Shown here: in pieces, positions 1-5,460 of the stretch
Numbering within the stretch: position 1 is the stretch's first letter
Layout: every line of letters starts with the position of its first letter
NCBI RefSeq assembly: GCF_900540665.1
Contig: NZ_UQGV01000104.1
Location: 1-5,466, forward strand
Length of the DNA: 5,466 nt
From: an uncultured Catenibacterium sp.
GTDB lineage: Bacteria > Bacillota_I > Bacilli_A > Erysipelotrichales > Coprobacillaceae
Direction of reading: 5' to 3'
Notes under the pieces: generated by a model
The model's input: the letters and a program-made list of their open reading frames with translations, nothing else
Told to the model about the DNA's origin: nothing
The model's database searches: none
Program-made: the position numbers and the translations under genes

Positions 1-50
1 CCCCAATAATTTAAAGCGAGTTTTCTATTGACCCCCCTTAAAAATTAAAG
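1..50 (-). repeat. Left copy of an imperfect inverted repeat at the window edges
   Basis: Read on the minus strand, this stretch begins CTTTAATTTTT, continues with AA, six G and TCA, then an unmatched AT-rich stretch, then CTCGCT, TTAAAT and ends ...ATTGGGG. The right edge of the window (5416-5460) has the same succession on the plus strand. Eleven of eleven bases match at the start and most of the G-run, TCGCT, TAAAT and GGGG blocks match, with one 4-5 base length difference in the middle. The copy lies immediately downstream of, and overlaps, the 3' end of ezrA (the stop codon is at 38-40). It probably continues beyond base 1. Its identity is not known to me; a dispersed intergenic repeat or the end of a mobile element are the likely explanations. 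Confidence 0.6.
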
Positions 51-1780
51 GTTCCTTTTCTTTTGATGAGTTCTTCATATTTTCCTGGTTCAAGTCTTTC
101 TAGAATATCAACTGCAACCTGTAATGCATTGCGATATTCACCATTTCTAAATAAGACTTCAGCCTTAGTAAGTTCTGTATTGACCTCTAAGAACATTGAA
201 CGATAACGATTGGCATAGACAATGGCATCTTCTACCATACCTGCTGTCACAATCATATTATGAACATTATCATAAAGCTTATAGATCACATCTCTCGCCC
301 CTTCTACCTTGGCACATAGTTCATTCAATACAACCGGTTTATGGGCTTTAAAACGCTTGATTTCTTCTACCTTATTATAAGAGTCAGCAATATAATCACG
401 ATAAGAATCATTCACAAGAGGAAGATGTTCATTCTTGATTTCAGACTTGATTTCCAATAAAACAATATTGATGTTTTCGATGAGTTCTTCTGCTTCCTGA
501 TTCTTCTTTTCAATTTCATCTTTCTGCTTTTCAAACTCTTCAAGATATGCATCATGTGCCATCATTCTTTCATAAAGATTCTCAACATGTTCTAACATAT
601 CTGCATATGCAAAATGACCCGACTCCATCTGTTCAATAAGATCATTAGCGGCATTTTGAATCTGTATAAACTCTTCATGCTTCTTATTAATAACAACTTC
701 TTCTTCATCAATCACAAATTCAGTAATCAAGCGACGATATTCCTTCATGGTCTGCTGATACATACTTGTAAGTCTCTGAAGTTCATTATAGCTTTCTCTC
801 CATTTTTCCTTGAACTGCTTATATGAGTCAAGTTCTTTACTTAAATCAATCACTAATCCTTCAATAAGACCGGTTAAAGGTTCAAGCACTTCTGCTGCAG
901 CCTTAATATCTACATTCTTTACCTGCACAATGGATTCTTCCATCTGCTCATCCACTTCCTGACGGCGTGCAGCAACCTTCATTTCTTCAAGCGCATAATC
1001 ATCACCTTCTAAAGAAGCAATTAATTCATCCACCTTATTGATCTTGCTTGGCAATAAATCAGATACTACATAAACATAAGAAGGAAGATCCTTTAAATTT
1101 TCATGAAGACTATCAATACGATTTTCAATTTCTTCTGTAAACTTCTTAGCATCCGCAAACATCTGATTATTCATTAATGTTTCAAGCTTTACAAAATCAT
1201 CATCTAGTTCTTTAAACATCTCTAAGGCATGTGGCACAAACTCTTCAACTTTAATACGAATCTTATCGTATTCATTGCCTACCTGACGATACTTTTCTTT
1301 TACTCTAATGATTTCTATACGCTGGATGTTTTCTATTTCTGTAACCTTCTCAATGCGGGCAAGAAGGGCTTTTGCATCATGATCATAACGCTGTATCATT
1401 TCCTGAATCATCGCCAGTTTCTTTTTGACACCATGACTTTTTCCATAAAATAAAGCAGCATCCACTTCATCCACCAGAACACCTAATTCATTCTTCTGGA
1501 ATTCAGTGATTTCTTCAAAATCCTTAGTGAACTCTTCATACTGTTCAACAACTTCCGGCATATTTTTCGCAATGGACTGTACACGACCTAATCTATATTG
1601 TAATGGCAGTGTTTTAATTCCATTAATCTGATTTTCTAATTCTAAGATTTCTTGACGATATACCTTTAATCTCACTGAATGATATATAATCATAAAAATA
1701 ATCAAAACAATGAGGATAGAGGCAAATATTACTAGGTTTCTTACTCCTATATATTGTATTAGTTCCTTTATATAATCCAT
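38..1780 (-). CDS. ezrA: Septation ring formation regulator EzrA
   Basis: EzrA is a membrane-anchored, spectrin-like coiled-coil protein of Firmicutes. It binds FtsZ, discourages extra Z-rings at the poles and takes part in septal growth. From the chosen start the product is 580 residues, close to the usual 560-575. It has a short N-terminal outside segment, one transmembrane helix at about residues 14-33 (VRNLVIFA...FMIIY), and then a long cytoplasmic region rich in E, K, L, Q and I with heptad-like coiled coils. Family-typical stretches include LPLQYRLGRVQ near residue 58 and, near the C-terminus, ANRYRSMF followed by a FRNGEYRNAL...LERLEPGKYEEL segment. The start at 1780 is preferred over one 48 bases upstream because GAGAGGG sits seven bases before it and because the extra 16 residues precede a normal MDYIKEL start. 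The last codons (TFNF, stop) lie inside the edge repeat, so the extreme C-terminus may be altered. It is divergent from the MATE gene. The ezrA assignment is strong; functional details come from the family. Confidence 0.88.
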   Translation of the reverse strand: MDYIKELIQYIGVRNLVIFASILIVLIIFMIIYHSVRLKVYRQEILELENQINGIKTLPLQYRLGRVQSIAKNMPEVVEQYEEFTKDFEEITEFQKNELGVLVDEVDAALFYGKSHGVKKKLAMIQEMIQRYDHDAKALLARIEKVTEIENIQRIEIIRVKEKYRQVGNEYDKIRIKVEEFVPHALEMFKELDDDFVKLETLMNNQMFADAKKFTEEIENRIDSLHENLKDLPSYVYVVSDLLPSKINKVDELIASLEGDDYALEEMKVAARRQEVDEQMEESIVQVKNVDIKAAAEVLEPLTGLIEGLVIDLSKELDSYKQFKEKWRESYNELQRLTSMYQQTMKEYRRLITEFVIDEEEVVINKKHEEFIQIQNAANDLIEQMESGHFAYADMLEHVENLYERMMAHDAYLEEFEKQKDEIEKKNQEAEELIENINIVLLEIKSEIKNEHLPLVNDSYRDYIADSYNKVEEIKRFKAHKPVVLNELCAKVEGARDVIYKLYDNVHNMIVTAGMVEDAIVYANRYRSMFLEVNTELTKAEVLFRNGEYRNALQVAVDILERLEPGKYEELIKRKGTFNF

Positions 1781-1787
1781 AAAACAT

Positions 1788-1794
1788 CCCTCTC
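1788..1794 (-). promoter_or_regulatory. Ribosome binding site of ezrA (decides the start)
   Basis: On the minus strand GAGAGGG is followed by a seven-base spacer and ATG at 1780-1778. The alternative in-frame ATG at 1828 has no comparable purine-rich site, which supports the shorter 580-residue product. Confidence 0.7.
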
Positions 1795-1809
1795 TTACAT
1801 ATCGACTTA

Positions 1810-1838
1810 ATTTTATCATATTTTTCAAGCCATTTCAT
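1810..1838 (-). promoter_or_regulatory. Candidate ezrA promoter
   Basis: On the minus strand a TAAAAT element (1815-1810), overlapping an alternative TATGAT (1820-1815), has ATGAAA (1838-1833) 17 bases upstream as a weak -35 match. It lies within the divergent intergenic region about 30 bases before the ezrA start, a sensible place, but the region is AT-rich and such matches arise easily. Confidence 0.3.
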
Positions 1839-1897
1839 CACGGAATCGTTAAACCATCAAAAAAATACACACCTGTTTATTTCTTTTTACGAAAATA

Positions 1898-1927
1898 TTT
1901 ACTCTATCTTAAAAATAGGGATATGAT
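1898..1927 (+). promoter_or_regulatory. Candidate promoter of the MATE gene
   Basis: TATGAT at 1922-1927 matches the sigma-A -10 element at five of six bases. TTTACT at 1898-1903 is a four-of-six -35 match with an 18-base spacer. The predicted start near 1934 would leave a leader of about 17 bases carrying the ribosome binding site. No operator palindrome or riboswitch-like fold is apparent in the 170-base divergent region (1781-1950). Confidence 0.4.
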
Positions 1928-1937
1928 TGTATTGTTT

Positions 1938-1943
1938 GGGAGG
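1938..1943 (+). promoter_or_regulatory. Ribosome binding site of the MATE gene
   Basis: GGGAGG lies seven bases before the ATG at 1951. It is a strong site and fixes the start, as no other in-frame ATG upstream has one. Confidence 0.75.
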
Positions 1944-1950
1944 ATAAAAC

Positions 1951-3285
1951 ATGAATGAAAGTACAGATTTAATACATGGTAAGATATGGAAAGCGATATT
2001 ATGGTTTTCTATTCCTATGTTAGTTGGAAACTTATTCCAGCAGCTTTATAACACAGTGGACTCTTATGTAGTAGGTAACTTCGTGAGTTCCGGGGCTCTT
2101 GCAGCTGTTGGACAATCCACTCCAATTATTAATACTCTTGTTGGTTTCTTTACAGGACTTGCGACAGGCGCAGGAGTTGTGATTGCTCAATATTTTGGTG
2201 GTAATCATTTAAATAAGATGAAAAAAGCGATTCATACATCAATTGCCTTAACTCTTATTTTATGTGTATTATTTACTGCTTTAGGTATAGGCTTATCACG
2301 TCAGATTCTAATTCTTATTGGTTCTCCTGATTCAGTCATGGCACCTGCAGCGTTATATTTACGTATTTATTTTGGTGGTATTTCTTTCGTATGTATTTAT
2401 AATATGGGCTCAGGTATATTACGTGCTGTAGGTGATTCTAAGACACCACTTTATTATTTGATTATCGCTTCTATTATTAATATTATTCTAGACTTTGTTT
2501 TTGTATTGAATTTTCATATGGGTGTTGCAGGTGCTGGATGGGCGACTTTTATTGCCCAGGGAATCAGTGCGTTGCTTGTTATAATAAAATTAGTATTCTC
2601 TAGAGAAATCTATAAAGTAGAGATTAAAGAGATTTCTATTGATAAGCCCATCTTAAAGAAGATTATTGAAATAGGAATCCCTACTGCCCTTCAGCAATCC
2701 ATTGTATCTTTCAGTAATGTTATTGTGCAGTCTTATATCAATACTTTTGGTGCCAATGCAGTGGCTGGCTATACTTCCTATGTAAAGATTGATGGATTCC
2801 TACAATTACCAATTCAAAGCTTTGCGATGGCTATTACAACATTTACAGGACAGAACATTGGTGCGCGTGCTATAGAACGTGTCAAGAAAGGTCTTCATAC
2901 AACAATGGCTATGACCTTTGGAATTACAACTATTGGTGTTATTTTGATTTATGTATTTGGTGAGCAGCTCGTAGGTATCTTCTCTAGTGATCCTGAAGTG
3001 ATTAAATATGGTTATTTAATGGCCCGTATCTTTGCGCTAGGATATCTCACATTGCCTGTTATCCAGATTATTTCTGGTGCACTTAGAGGTGTAGGGTTAT
3101 CTAATATTCCTATGTATTTCATGGTAGGTTCATTTGTCTTTTTAAGACAGATTTATCTTGCGATAGCTGTTCCTTTTACTCATAATATCGCAATTGTATT
3201 TGCAGGGTGGCCTGTAACCTGGGTTGTTTGTATGATTGGATTACTTATCTACTACTTCCGTGTACATTGGCTAGATCATGTATAA
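1951..3285 (+). CDS. MATE-family multidrug/cation efflux transporter
   Basis: The product is 444 residues, normal for multidrug and toxic compound extrusion (MATE, NorM/DinF-type) secondary transporters, which export organic cations or metabolites in exchange for Na+ or H+ across the cytoplasmic membrane. It has about twelve hydrophobic helices in two homologous halves (about residues 14-215 and 236-437) joined by a charged loop (KVEIKEISIDKPILKK). Family marks are IPMLVGNLFQQLYNTVDSYVVG in the first helix with Asp37 at the conserved acidic position, GSGILRAVGDSKTPLYY in the first half, and the matching SGALRGVGLSNIPMYF in the second half at about 375-390. The second half also carries the GQNIGAR motif at about 300-306. 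The gene has its own candidate promoter, strong ribosome binding site and terminator, so it looks monocistronic. The substrate cannot be read from the sequence; drug resistance is possible but should not be assumed. Confidence 0.92.
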   Translation: MNESTDLIHGKIWKAILWFSIPMLVGNLFQQLYNTVDSYVVGNFVSSGALAAVGQSTPIINTLVGFFTGLATGAGVVIAQYFGGNHLNKMKKAIHTSIALTLILCVLFTALGIGLSRQILILIGSPDSVMAPAALYLRIYFGGISFVCIYNMGSGILRAVGDSKTPLYYLIIASIINIILDFVFVLNFHMGVAGAGWATFIAQGISALLVIIKLVFSREIYKVEIKEISIDKPILKKIIEIGIPTALQQSIVSFSNVIVQSYINTFGANAVAGYTSYVKIDGFLQLPIQSFAMAITTFTGQNIGARAIERVKKGLHTTMAMTFGITTIGVILIYVFGEQLVGIFSSDPEVIKYGYLMARIFALGYLTLPVIQIISGALRGVGLSNIPMYFMVGSFVFLRQIYLAIAVPFTHNIAIVFAGWPVTWVVCMIGLLIYYFRVHWLDHV

Positions 3286-3317
3286 GAATATCGGATTTAT
3301 TCCGATATTCTTTTTTT
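3284..3317 (+). terminator. Rho-independent terminator of the MATE gene
   Basis: A perfect 12-bp stem, AAGAATATCGGA (3284-3295) with TCCGATATTCTT (3301-3312), closes a five-base TTTAT loop and runs into a T tract ending at 3317. The stem begins with the last two bases of the MATE stop codon, so the gene has no 3' untranslated spacer. Confidence 0.9.
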
Positions 3318-3321
3318 GTGG

Positions 3322-3330
3322 TGGTATAAT
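3322..3330 (+). promoter_or_regulatory. Extended -10 promoter of the macrodomain gene
   Basis: TGG followed by TATAAT (3325-3330) is a perfect extended -10 element. The bases 17 upstream (CCGATA, inside the preceding terminator) do not resemble a -35 box, so the TG extension would have to compensate. The predicted transcript start near 3336-3337 falls at the beginning of the ribosome binding site. Confidence 0.6.
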
Positions 3331-3336
3331 TATACG

Positions 3337-3342
3337 AGGAGG
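3337..3342 (+). promoter_or_regulatory. Ribosome binding site of the macrodomain gene (decides the start)
   Basis: A consensus AGGAGG lies seven bases before ATG 3350. The longer in-frame reading from 3278 would overlap the end of the MATE gene and translate the terminator hairpin, so it is rejected. Confidence 0.88.
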
Positions 3343-3349
3343 AAAATAT

Positions 3350-3871
3350 ATGATTAAAACAATTCAAGGTGATATCACAAAAGTAACAGACGTAGAGGCT
3401 ATTGTGAATGCGGCCAATAATCTCCTACTAGGTGGAGGTGGTGTAGATGGAGCAATCCATCGTGCGGCAGGGCCAGAGCTTCTTAAAGAATGCAGGACTC
3501 TTCATGGTTGTGAAACAGGAGAAGCAAAAATCACAAAAGCATATAATCTTCCTTGTGATTATGTAATTCACACTGTAGGTCCTATCTGGTGTGGTGGAAA
3601 TCATAATGAAGAAAAATTACTTGCCCACTGCTACTATAACTCTATGAAGCTGGCAATGAATCATGGTATCAAAAGAATCGCATTCCCTTCTATATCAACA
3701 GGTGTATATCATTTTCCTGTGGATAGAGCCGCAAAGATTGCAGTCAAGACTGTAAATGAATTCATAGAAAATAATCCTAATTATTTTGAATTAATAGAAT
3801 GGGTACTCTTTGATTCTCATACTGCATCAGTATATGAAGCAGAATTGAGTAAATTGAGTAAATTTATGTAG
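3350..3871 (+). CDS. Macrodomain protein, probable O-acetyl-ADP-ribose deacetylase / ADP-ribosyl hydrolase
   Basis: The 173-residue product is a single macrodomain of the MacroD/YmdB type with no other domain. These soluble enzymes bind ADP-ribose, hydrolyse O-acetyl-ADP-ribose made by sirtuins, and can remove mono-ADP-ribose from acidic residues. Visible motifs are QGDIT (6-10, adenine-site aspartate), IVNAAN (18-23), the glycine-rich loop GGGGVDGAIHRAAG (28-41), HTVGP (74-78) and the phosphate-binding loop SISTGVYHFP (114-123). By alignment from memory to E. coli YmdB, Asn23 and Asp33 correspond to its catalytic Asn25 and Asp35, so the protein should be active. It begins at ATG 3350 on its consensus ribosome binding site. 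No sirtuin or ADP-ribosyltransferase gene lies in the window, so it is not part of a visible toxin-antidote or lipoylation-type macrodomain operon. The final residues LSKLSK come from a perfect 9-base tandem duplication (3845-3862). No terminator follows; transcripts may run into rpsD. Confidence 0.9.
   Translation: MIKTIQGDITKVTDVEAIVNAANNLLLGGGGVDGAIHRAAGPELLKECRTLHGCETGEAKITKAYNLPCDYVIHTVGPIWCGGNHNEEKLLAHCYYNSMKLAMNHGIKRIAFPSISTGVYHFPVDRAAKIAVKTVNEFIENNPNYFELIEWVLFDSHTASVYEAELSKLSKFM
3845..3862 (+). repeat. 9-base tandem duplication at the 3' end of the macrodomain gene
   Basis: TTGAGTAAA occurs twice in direct succession, in frame, giving LSK-LSK just before the final FM. It is a small slippage-type repeat without evident function. 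Confidence 0.8.
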
Positions 3872-3888
3872 TTTTCATCAACTTTTAT

Positions 3889-3917
3889 TTGACTTTCTAT
3901 ACTTTATTCAGTATAAT
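3889..3917 (+). promoter_or_regulatory. Sigma-A promoter of rpsD
   Basis: TTGACT (3889-3894) and TATAAT (3912-3917) are separated by exactly 17 bases, nearly the full consensus and the best promoter in the window. The predicted start near 3924 gives a leader of about 163 nt before the rpsD ATG, as expected for an abundant, autoregulated ribosomal protein gene. Confidence 0.9.
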
Positions 3918-4045
3918 CAAATTCGCAATAAAATGAATAGCGGTACATAACAGTCGTGCAGCTACGTTCTTGACTTAGGGATGCAAAGTATCTTACCGCA
4001 AGAGAAATGCTTAATAAGAACATACGCAGGGTGAGTTATGAATTG

Positions 4046-4073
4046 TTATTGTTTTATGCAAATAAAACAATAA
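4046..4073 (+). promoter_or_regulatory. GCAA-capped hairpin adjoining the rpsD ribosome binding site
   Basis: TTATTGTTTTAT (4046-4057) and ATAAAACAATAA (4062-4073) form a perfect 12-bp stem around a GCAA tetraloop of the GNRA class. The stem ends at the A that opens AGGAGG. It is AU-rich and not followed by a T tract, so it is not a terminator; it may modulate ribosome access or protect the mRNA. Confidence 0.75.
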
Positions 4074-4078
4074 GGAGG
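4073..4078 (+). promoter_or_regulatory. Ribosome binding site of rpsD
   Basis: AGGAGG with an eight-base spacer to ATG 4087. Its first A is the last base of the upstream hairpin stem, so folding could partly limit access to it. Confidence 0.85.
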
Positions 4079-4086
4079 TAACGTCA

Positions 4087-4692
4087 ATGGCACGTTATAC
4101 AGGCCCAATCTGGAAAAAGTCTAGAAGACTTGGTTTCTCAGTATTGGAAAACGGAAAAGAATTAAACAAGAGACCTTATGCTCCAGGTCAGCATGGTCAG
4201 AAGAGACACAAGAGCACTGAATATGGTCTTCAGTTAGCAGAAAAGCAGAAAGTAAGACATATGTATGGTGTTAACGAAAAGCAGTTCCACAACACTTTCA
4301 ATCGCGCTTCTAAGATGGAAGGTGTAACTGGTGCAAACTTCTTATTCTTACTTGAATCAAGATTAGACAACGTAGTTTATAGAATGGGATTCGCAACAAC
4401 TCGTAGAGCAGCTAGACAGTTAGTAAACCATGGTCATATTTTATTAAACGGTATCAAGACTGATATCCCTTCATGTAGAGTAAATCCTGGTGATGTTATT
4501 ACTGTTAAGGAAAGATCTCAGCAGTTAGATGTTATCAAGACAGCTTTAGAAGCTCAGACTCATACTCCTGGCTTCGTTGAAGTAGATGCTGAAAAGAGAA
4601 CTGGTAAGTTCACTAGACTTCCTGAAAGATCTGAATTAAATCAGGAAATCAACGAACAGCTAATCGTCGAATACTATAACAGACTTGGTTAA
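4087..4692 (+). CDS. rpsD: 30S ribosomal protein S4
   Basis: S4 is a primary 16S rRNA-binding protein that nucleates assembly of the 30S body, contributes to decoding accuracy and lines the mRNA entry path. The 201-residue product has the usual length and the canonical start MARYTGPIWKKSRRLG. The N-terminal S4 domain (about 3-90) contains NKRPYAPGQHG and EYGLQLAEKQKVRHMYGV. The S4 RNA-binding fold follows at about 91-150 (ESRLDNVVYRMGF, TRRAARQLVNHGHILLNG, VNPGDVI). The C-terminus has FTRLPERSELNQEINEQLIVEYY. The zinc-binding cysteines seen near the N-terminus in some S4 proteins are absent, so this is the zinc-independent form, as in Bacillus subtilis. It is transcribed from a strong promoter through a structured leader, and S4 may also act as a repressor of that leader. 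The downstream terminator separates it from the TRIC-like gene. Confidence 0.98.
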   Translation: MARYTGPIWKKSRRLGFSVLENGKELNKRPYAPGQHGQKRHKSTEYGLQLAEKQKVRHMYGVNEKQFHNTFNRASKMEGVTGANFLFLLESRLDNVVYRMGFATTRRAARQLVNHGHILLNGIKTDIPSCRVNPGDVITVKERSQQLDVIKTALEAQTHTPGFVEVDAEKRTGKFTRLPERSELNQEINEQLIVEYYNRLG

Positions 4693-4699
4693 TTCTATT

Positions 4700-4722
4700 A
4701 GCAGCCTTAGGGCTGCTTTTTT
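4700..4722 (+). terminator. Rho-independent terminator of rpsD
   Basis: AGCAGCC (4700-4706) pairs with GGCTGCT (4711-4717) around a TTAG loop, followed by a T tract to 4722. The stem is GC-rich and should be efficient, though the next gene starts only 12 bases after the tract, which suggests some read-through. Confidence 0.88.
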
Positions 4723-4725
4723 ATT

Positions 4726-4729
4726 GGAG
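4726..4729 (+). promoter_or_regulatory. Weak, closely spaced ribosome binding site of the TRIC-like gene
   Basis: GGAG lies only five bases before ATG 4735, and there is no longer match to the anti-Shine-Dalgarno sequence. It is the weakest site in the window and may keep expression low compared with rpsD. Confidence 0.5.
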
Positions 4730-4734
4730 TATAT

Positions 4735-5391
4735 ATGAATGCAACATTTAATTTAATCATGGATATTGTTGGCACTATTGCTTTCGCAATTTCTGGTGTG
4801 ATGGTTGCAAGTAAAAAGAAGATGGATTTATTTGGAATCAATATTCTTGCACTATGTACTGCAGTAGGTGGAGGGATGGTAAGAGATGTACTGATTGGTG
4901 TCACTCCCCCTGTTATGTTTAGAAACCCAATCTTCGTAATTATTGCGCTAGTCACTGCCAACTTAACTATTTTAATATTATATTTTCATAAGAAAACAAC
5001 AAGAAAAAGTATTGAGTCTTTGACTACTCAATTATTATTTATCTTTGATACTCTAGGCCTTGCCGCTTTCACAATGGATGGTGTAAATGCGGGTATGGCT
5101 GTTCATCCTGGAATATTTCTTCCTGCATTCCTAGGTGTAATGACAGGTGTAGGTGGAGGTATTATTCGTGATGTTCTCGCAAATGAACTACCTCAAGTAT
5201 GTATAAAACAGATTTATGCTTCCGCTTCAATCATTGGCGCAATCATTACATGTTTATTCATGAAATATGGGGAAAACAATGCTGCAGTTGTATTAGGCTT
5301 TATTATTGTTGTACTCATCAGAGTACTTGCAGCCCATTATCGATGGGATTTACCAACAATTGATTATTATGGAGACAAAAACAAAAAATAG
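4735..5391 (+). CDS. TRIC/UPF0126-family membrane protein (YicG-like)
   Basis: The 218-residue product matches the bacterial TRIC (trimeric intracellular cation channel-like, UPF0126) family, usually about 200-220 residues with seven transmembrane helices. It is built of two repeats. Each contains the signature glycine-rich helix break: AVGGGMVRDVLIG (43-55) and GVGGGIIRDVLAN (138-150), with the preceding DIVGTIAFAISGVMVA (10-25) and its partner FDTLGLAAFTMDGVNAG (104-120). Hydrophobic helices are visible at about 5-23, 32-48, 64-84, 98-113, 127-143, 155-174 and 183-200, with a short charged tail ending in DKNKK. Prokaryotic relatives have been shown to form trimeric K+/cation-permeable channels, while some members have been linked to glycine uptake, so the physiological substrate here is open. 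It starts 12 bases past the rpsD terminator with no room for its own promoter, and it ends inside its own terminator. The assignment to the family is firm. Confidence 0.9.
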   Translation: MNATFNLIMDIVGTIAFAISGVMVASKKKMDLFGINILALCTAVGGGMVRDVLIGVTPPVMFRNPIFVIIALVTANLTILILYFHKKTTRKSIESLTTQLLFIFDTLGLAAFTMDGVNAGMAVHPGIFLPAFLGVMTGVGGGIIRDVLANELPQVCIKQIYASASIIGAIITCLFMKYGENNAAVVLGFIIVVLIRVLAAHYRWDLPTIDYYGDKNKK

Positions 5392-5410
5392 GTCTATGAC
5401 CTATTTTTTT
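5383..5410 (+). terminator. Rho-independent terminator of the TRIC-like gene, symmetric
   Basis: AAAAAATAGGTC (5383-5394) pairs perfectly with GACCTATTTTTT (5398-5409) around a TAT loop and a T tract runs to 5410. The stop codon (5389-5391) is inside the left arm. The A run on the left and T run on the right make it usable from either direction. The GC core is only GGTC/GACC, so its strength may be moderate. Confidence 0.82.
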
Positions 5411-5415
5411 CGGGT

Positions 5416-5460
5416 CTTTAATTTTTGTGGGGGTCAGACCTTCGCTCTAAATATTTGGGG
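5416..5460 (+). repeat. Right copy of the imperfect inverted repeat at the window edges
   Basis: On the plus strand this reads CTTTAATTTTT, GT, five G, TCA, GACC, TTCGCT, CTAAAT and ...TTTGGGG. The same order is found on the minus strand at 50-1. It lies a few bases after the terminator of the outward-reading TRIC-like gene. Within and just after it GGGGGTC occurs twice (5429-5435 and 5457-5463), and GGTC-A-GACC (5432-5440) is a small palindrome. The element probably continues beyond the window. No coding sequence is visible in the 75 bases after the TRIC-like gene. Confidence 0.6.

Larger units (their letters stand above)
3924..4086 (+). ncRNA. Structured rpsD leader, probable S4 autoregulatory RNA
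   Basis: In Firmicutes, S4 represses its own synthesis by binding the rpsD leader. This leader can form a closing helix GCGGTA (3940-3945) with TACCGC (3994-3999). Inside it are AGTC (3952-3955) with GACT (3972-3975), and a hairpin GGGATGC (3978-3984) with GTATCTT (3988-3994, using G-U pairs) around an AAA loop; its last pair competes with the end of the closing helix. The segment CATAAC (3946-3951), left free between helices, is exactly complementary to GTTATG (4035-4040) downstream, which would make a pseudoknot. A separate GCAA-capped hairpin then abuts the ribosome binding site. There is no U-tract after any stem, so control would be at translation rather than termination. The position and folds were seen by eye; matching to the known S4 leader family is inferred from context. 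Confidence 0.7.

Noticed and set aside
614..826. A 70-codon plus-strand reading frame with hydrophobic content
   Set aside because: It lies antisense within ezrA, has no ribosome binding site or recognisable domain, and its leucine/phenylalanine-rich content is what the reverse of E/K-rich coiled-coil codons gives.
1229..1453. A 74-codon plus-strand reading frame
   Set aside because: It is antisense within ezrA for the same reasons, with low-complexity F/L/N/I composition and no start signals.
1781..1828. A longer EzrA starting at 1828
   Set aside because: The extra 16 residues are basic and unlike EzrA N-termini, and the site lacks a Shine-Dalgarno sequence; the 1780 start has GAGAGGG at seven bases.
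1623..1841. A 72-codon minus-strand frame overlapping the ezrA start
   Set aside because: It is an out-of-frame shadow of the ezrA N-terminal region without family resemblance or a ribosome binding site.
1781..1950. A riboswitch upstream of the MATE gene
   Set aside because: The AT-rich region shows no conserved junction or aptamer motif, and the predicted transcript leader is only about 17 bases.
3278..3349. A 24-residue N-terminal extension of the macrodomain protein
   Set aside because: It would overlap the MATE stop, translate the terminator hairpin and lacks a ribosome binding site, whereas ATG 3350 has a consensus AGGAGG and aligns with family starts.
3350..3871. A macrodomain toxin-antidote or sirtuin-linked ADP-ribosylation operon
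   Set aside because: Neither an ADP-ribosyltransferase, a sirtuin, a lipoate ligase nor a GcvH-like carrier is present; the neighbours are a MATE exporter and rpsD on separate units.
4707..4961. An 84-codon minus-strand frame within the TRIC-like gene
   Set aside because: It is antisense to a well-recognised gene, ends in the rpsD terminator region and has no start signals; its composition mirrors the glycine/valine-rich sense strand.
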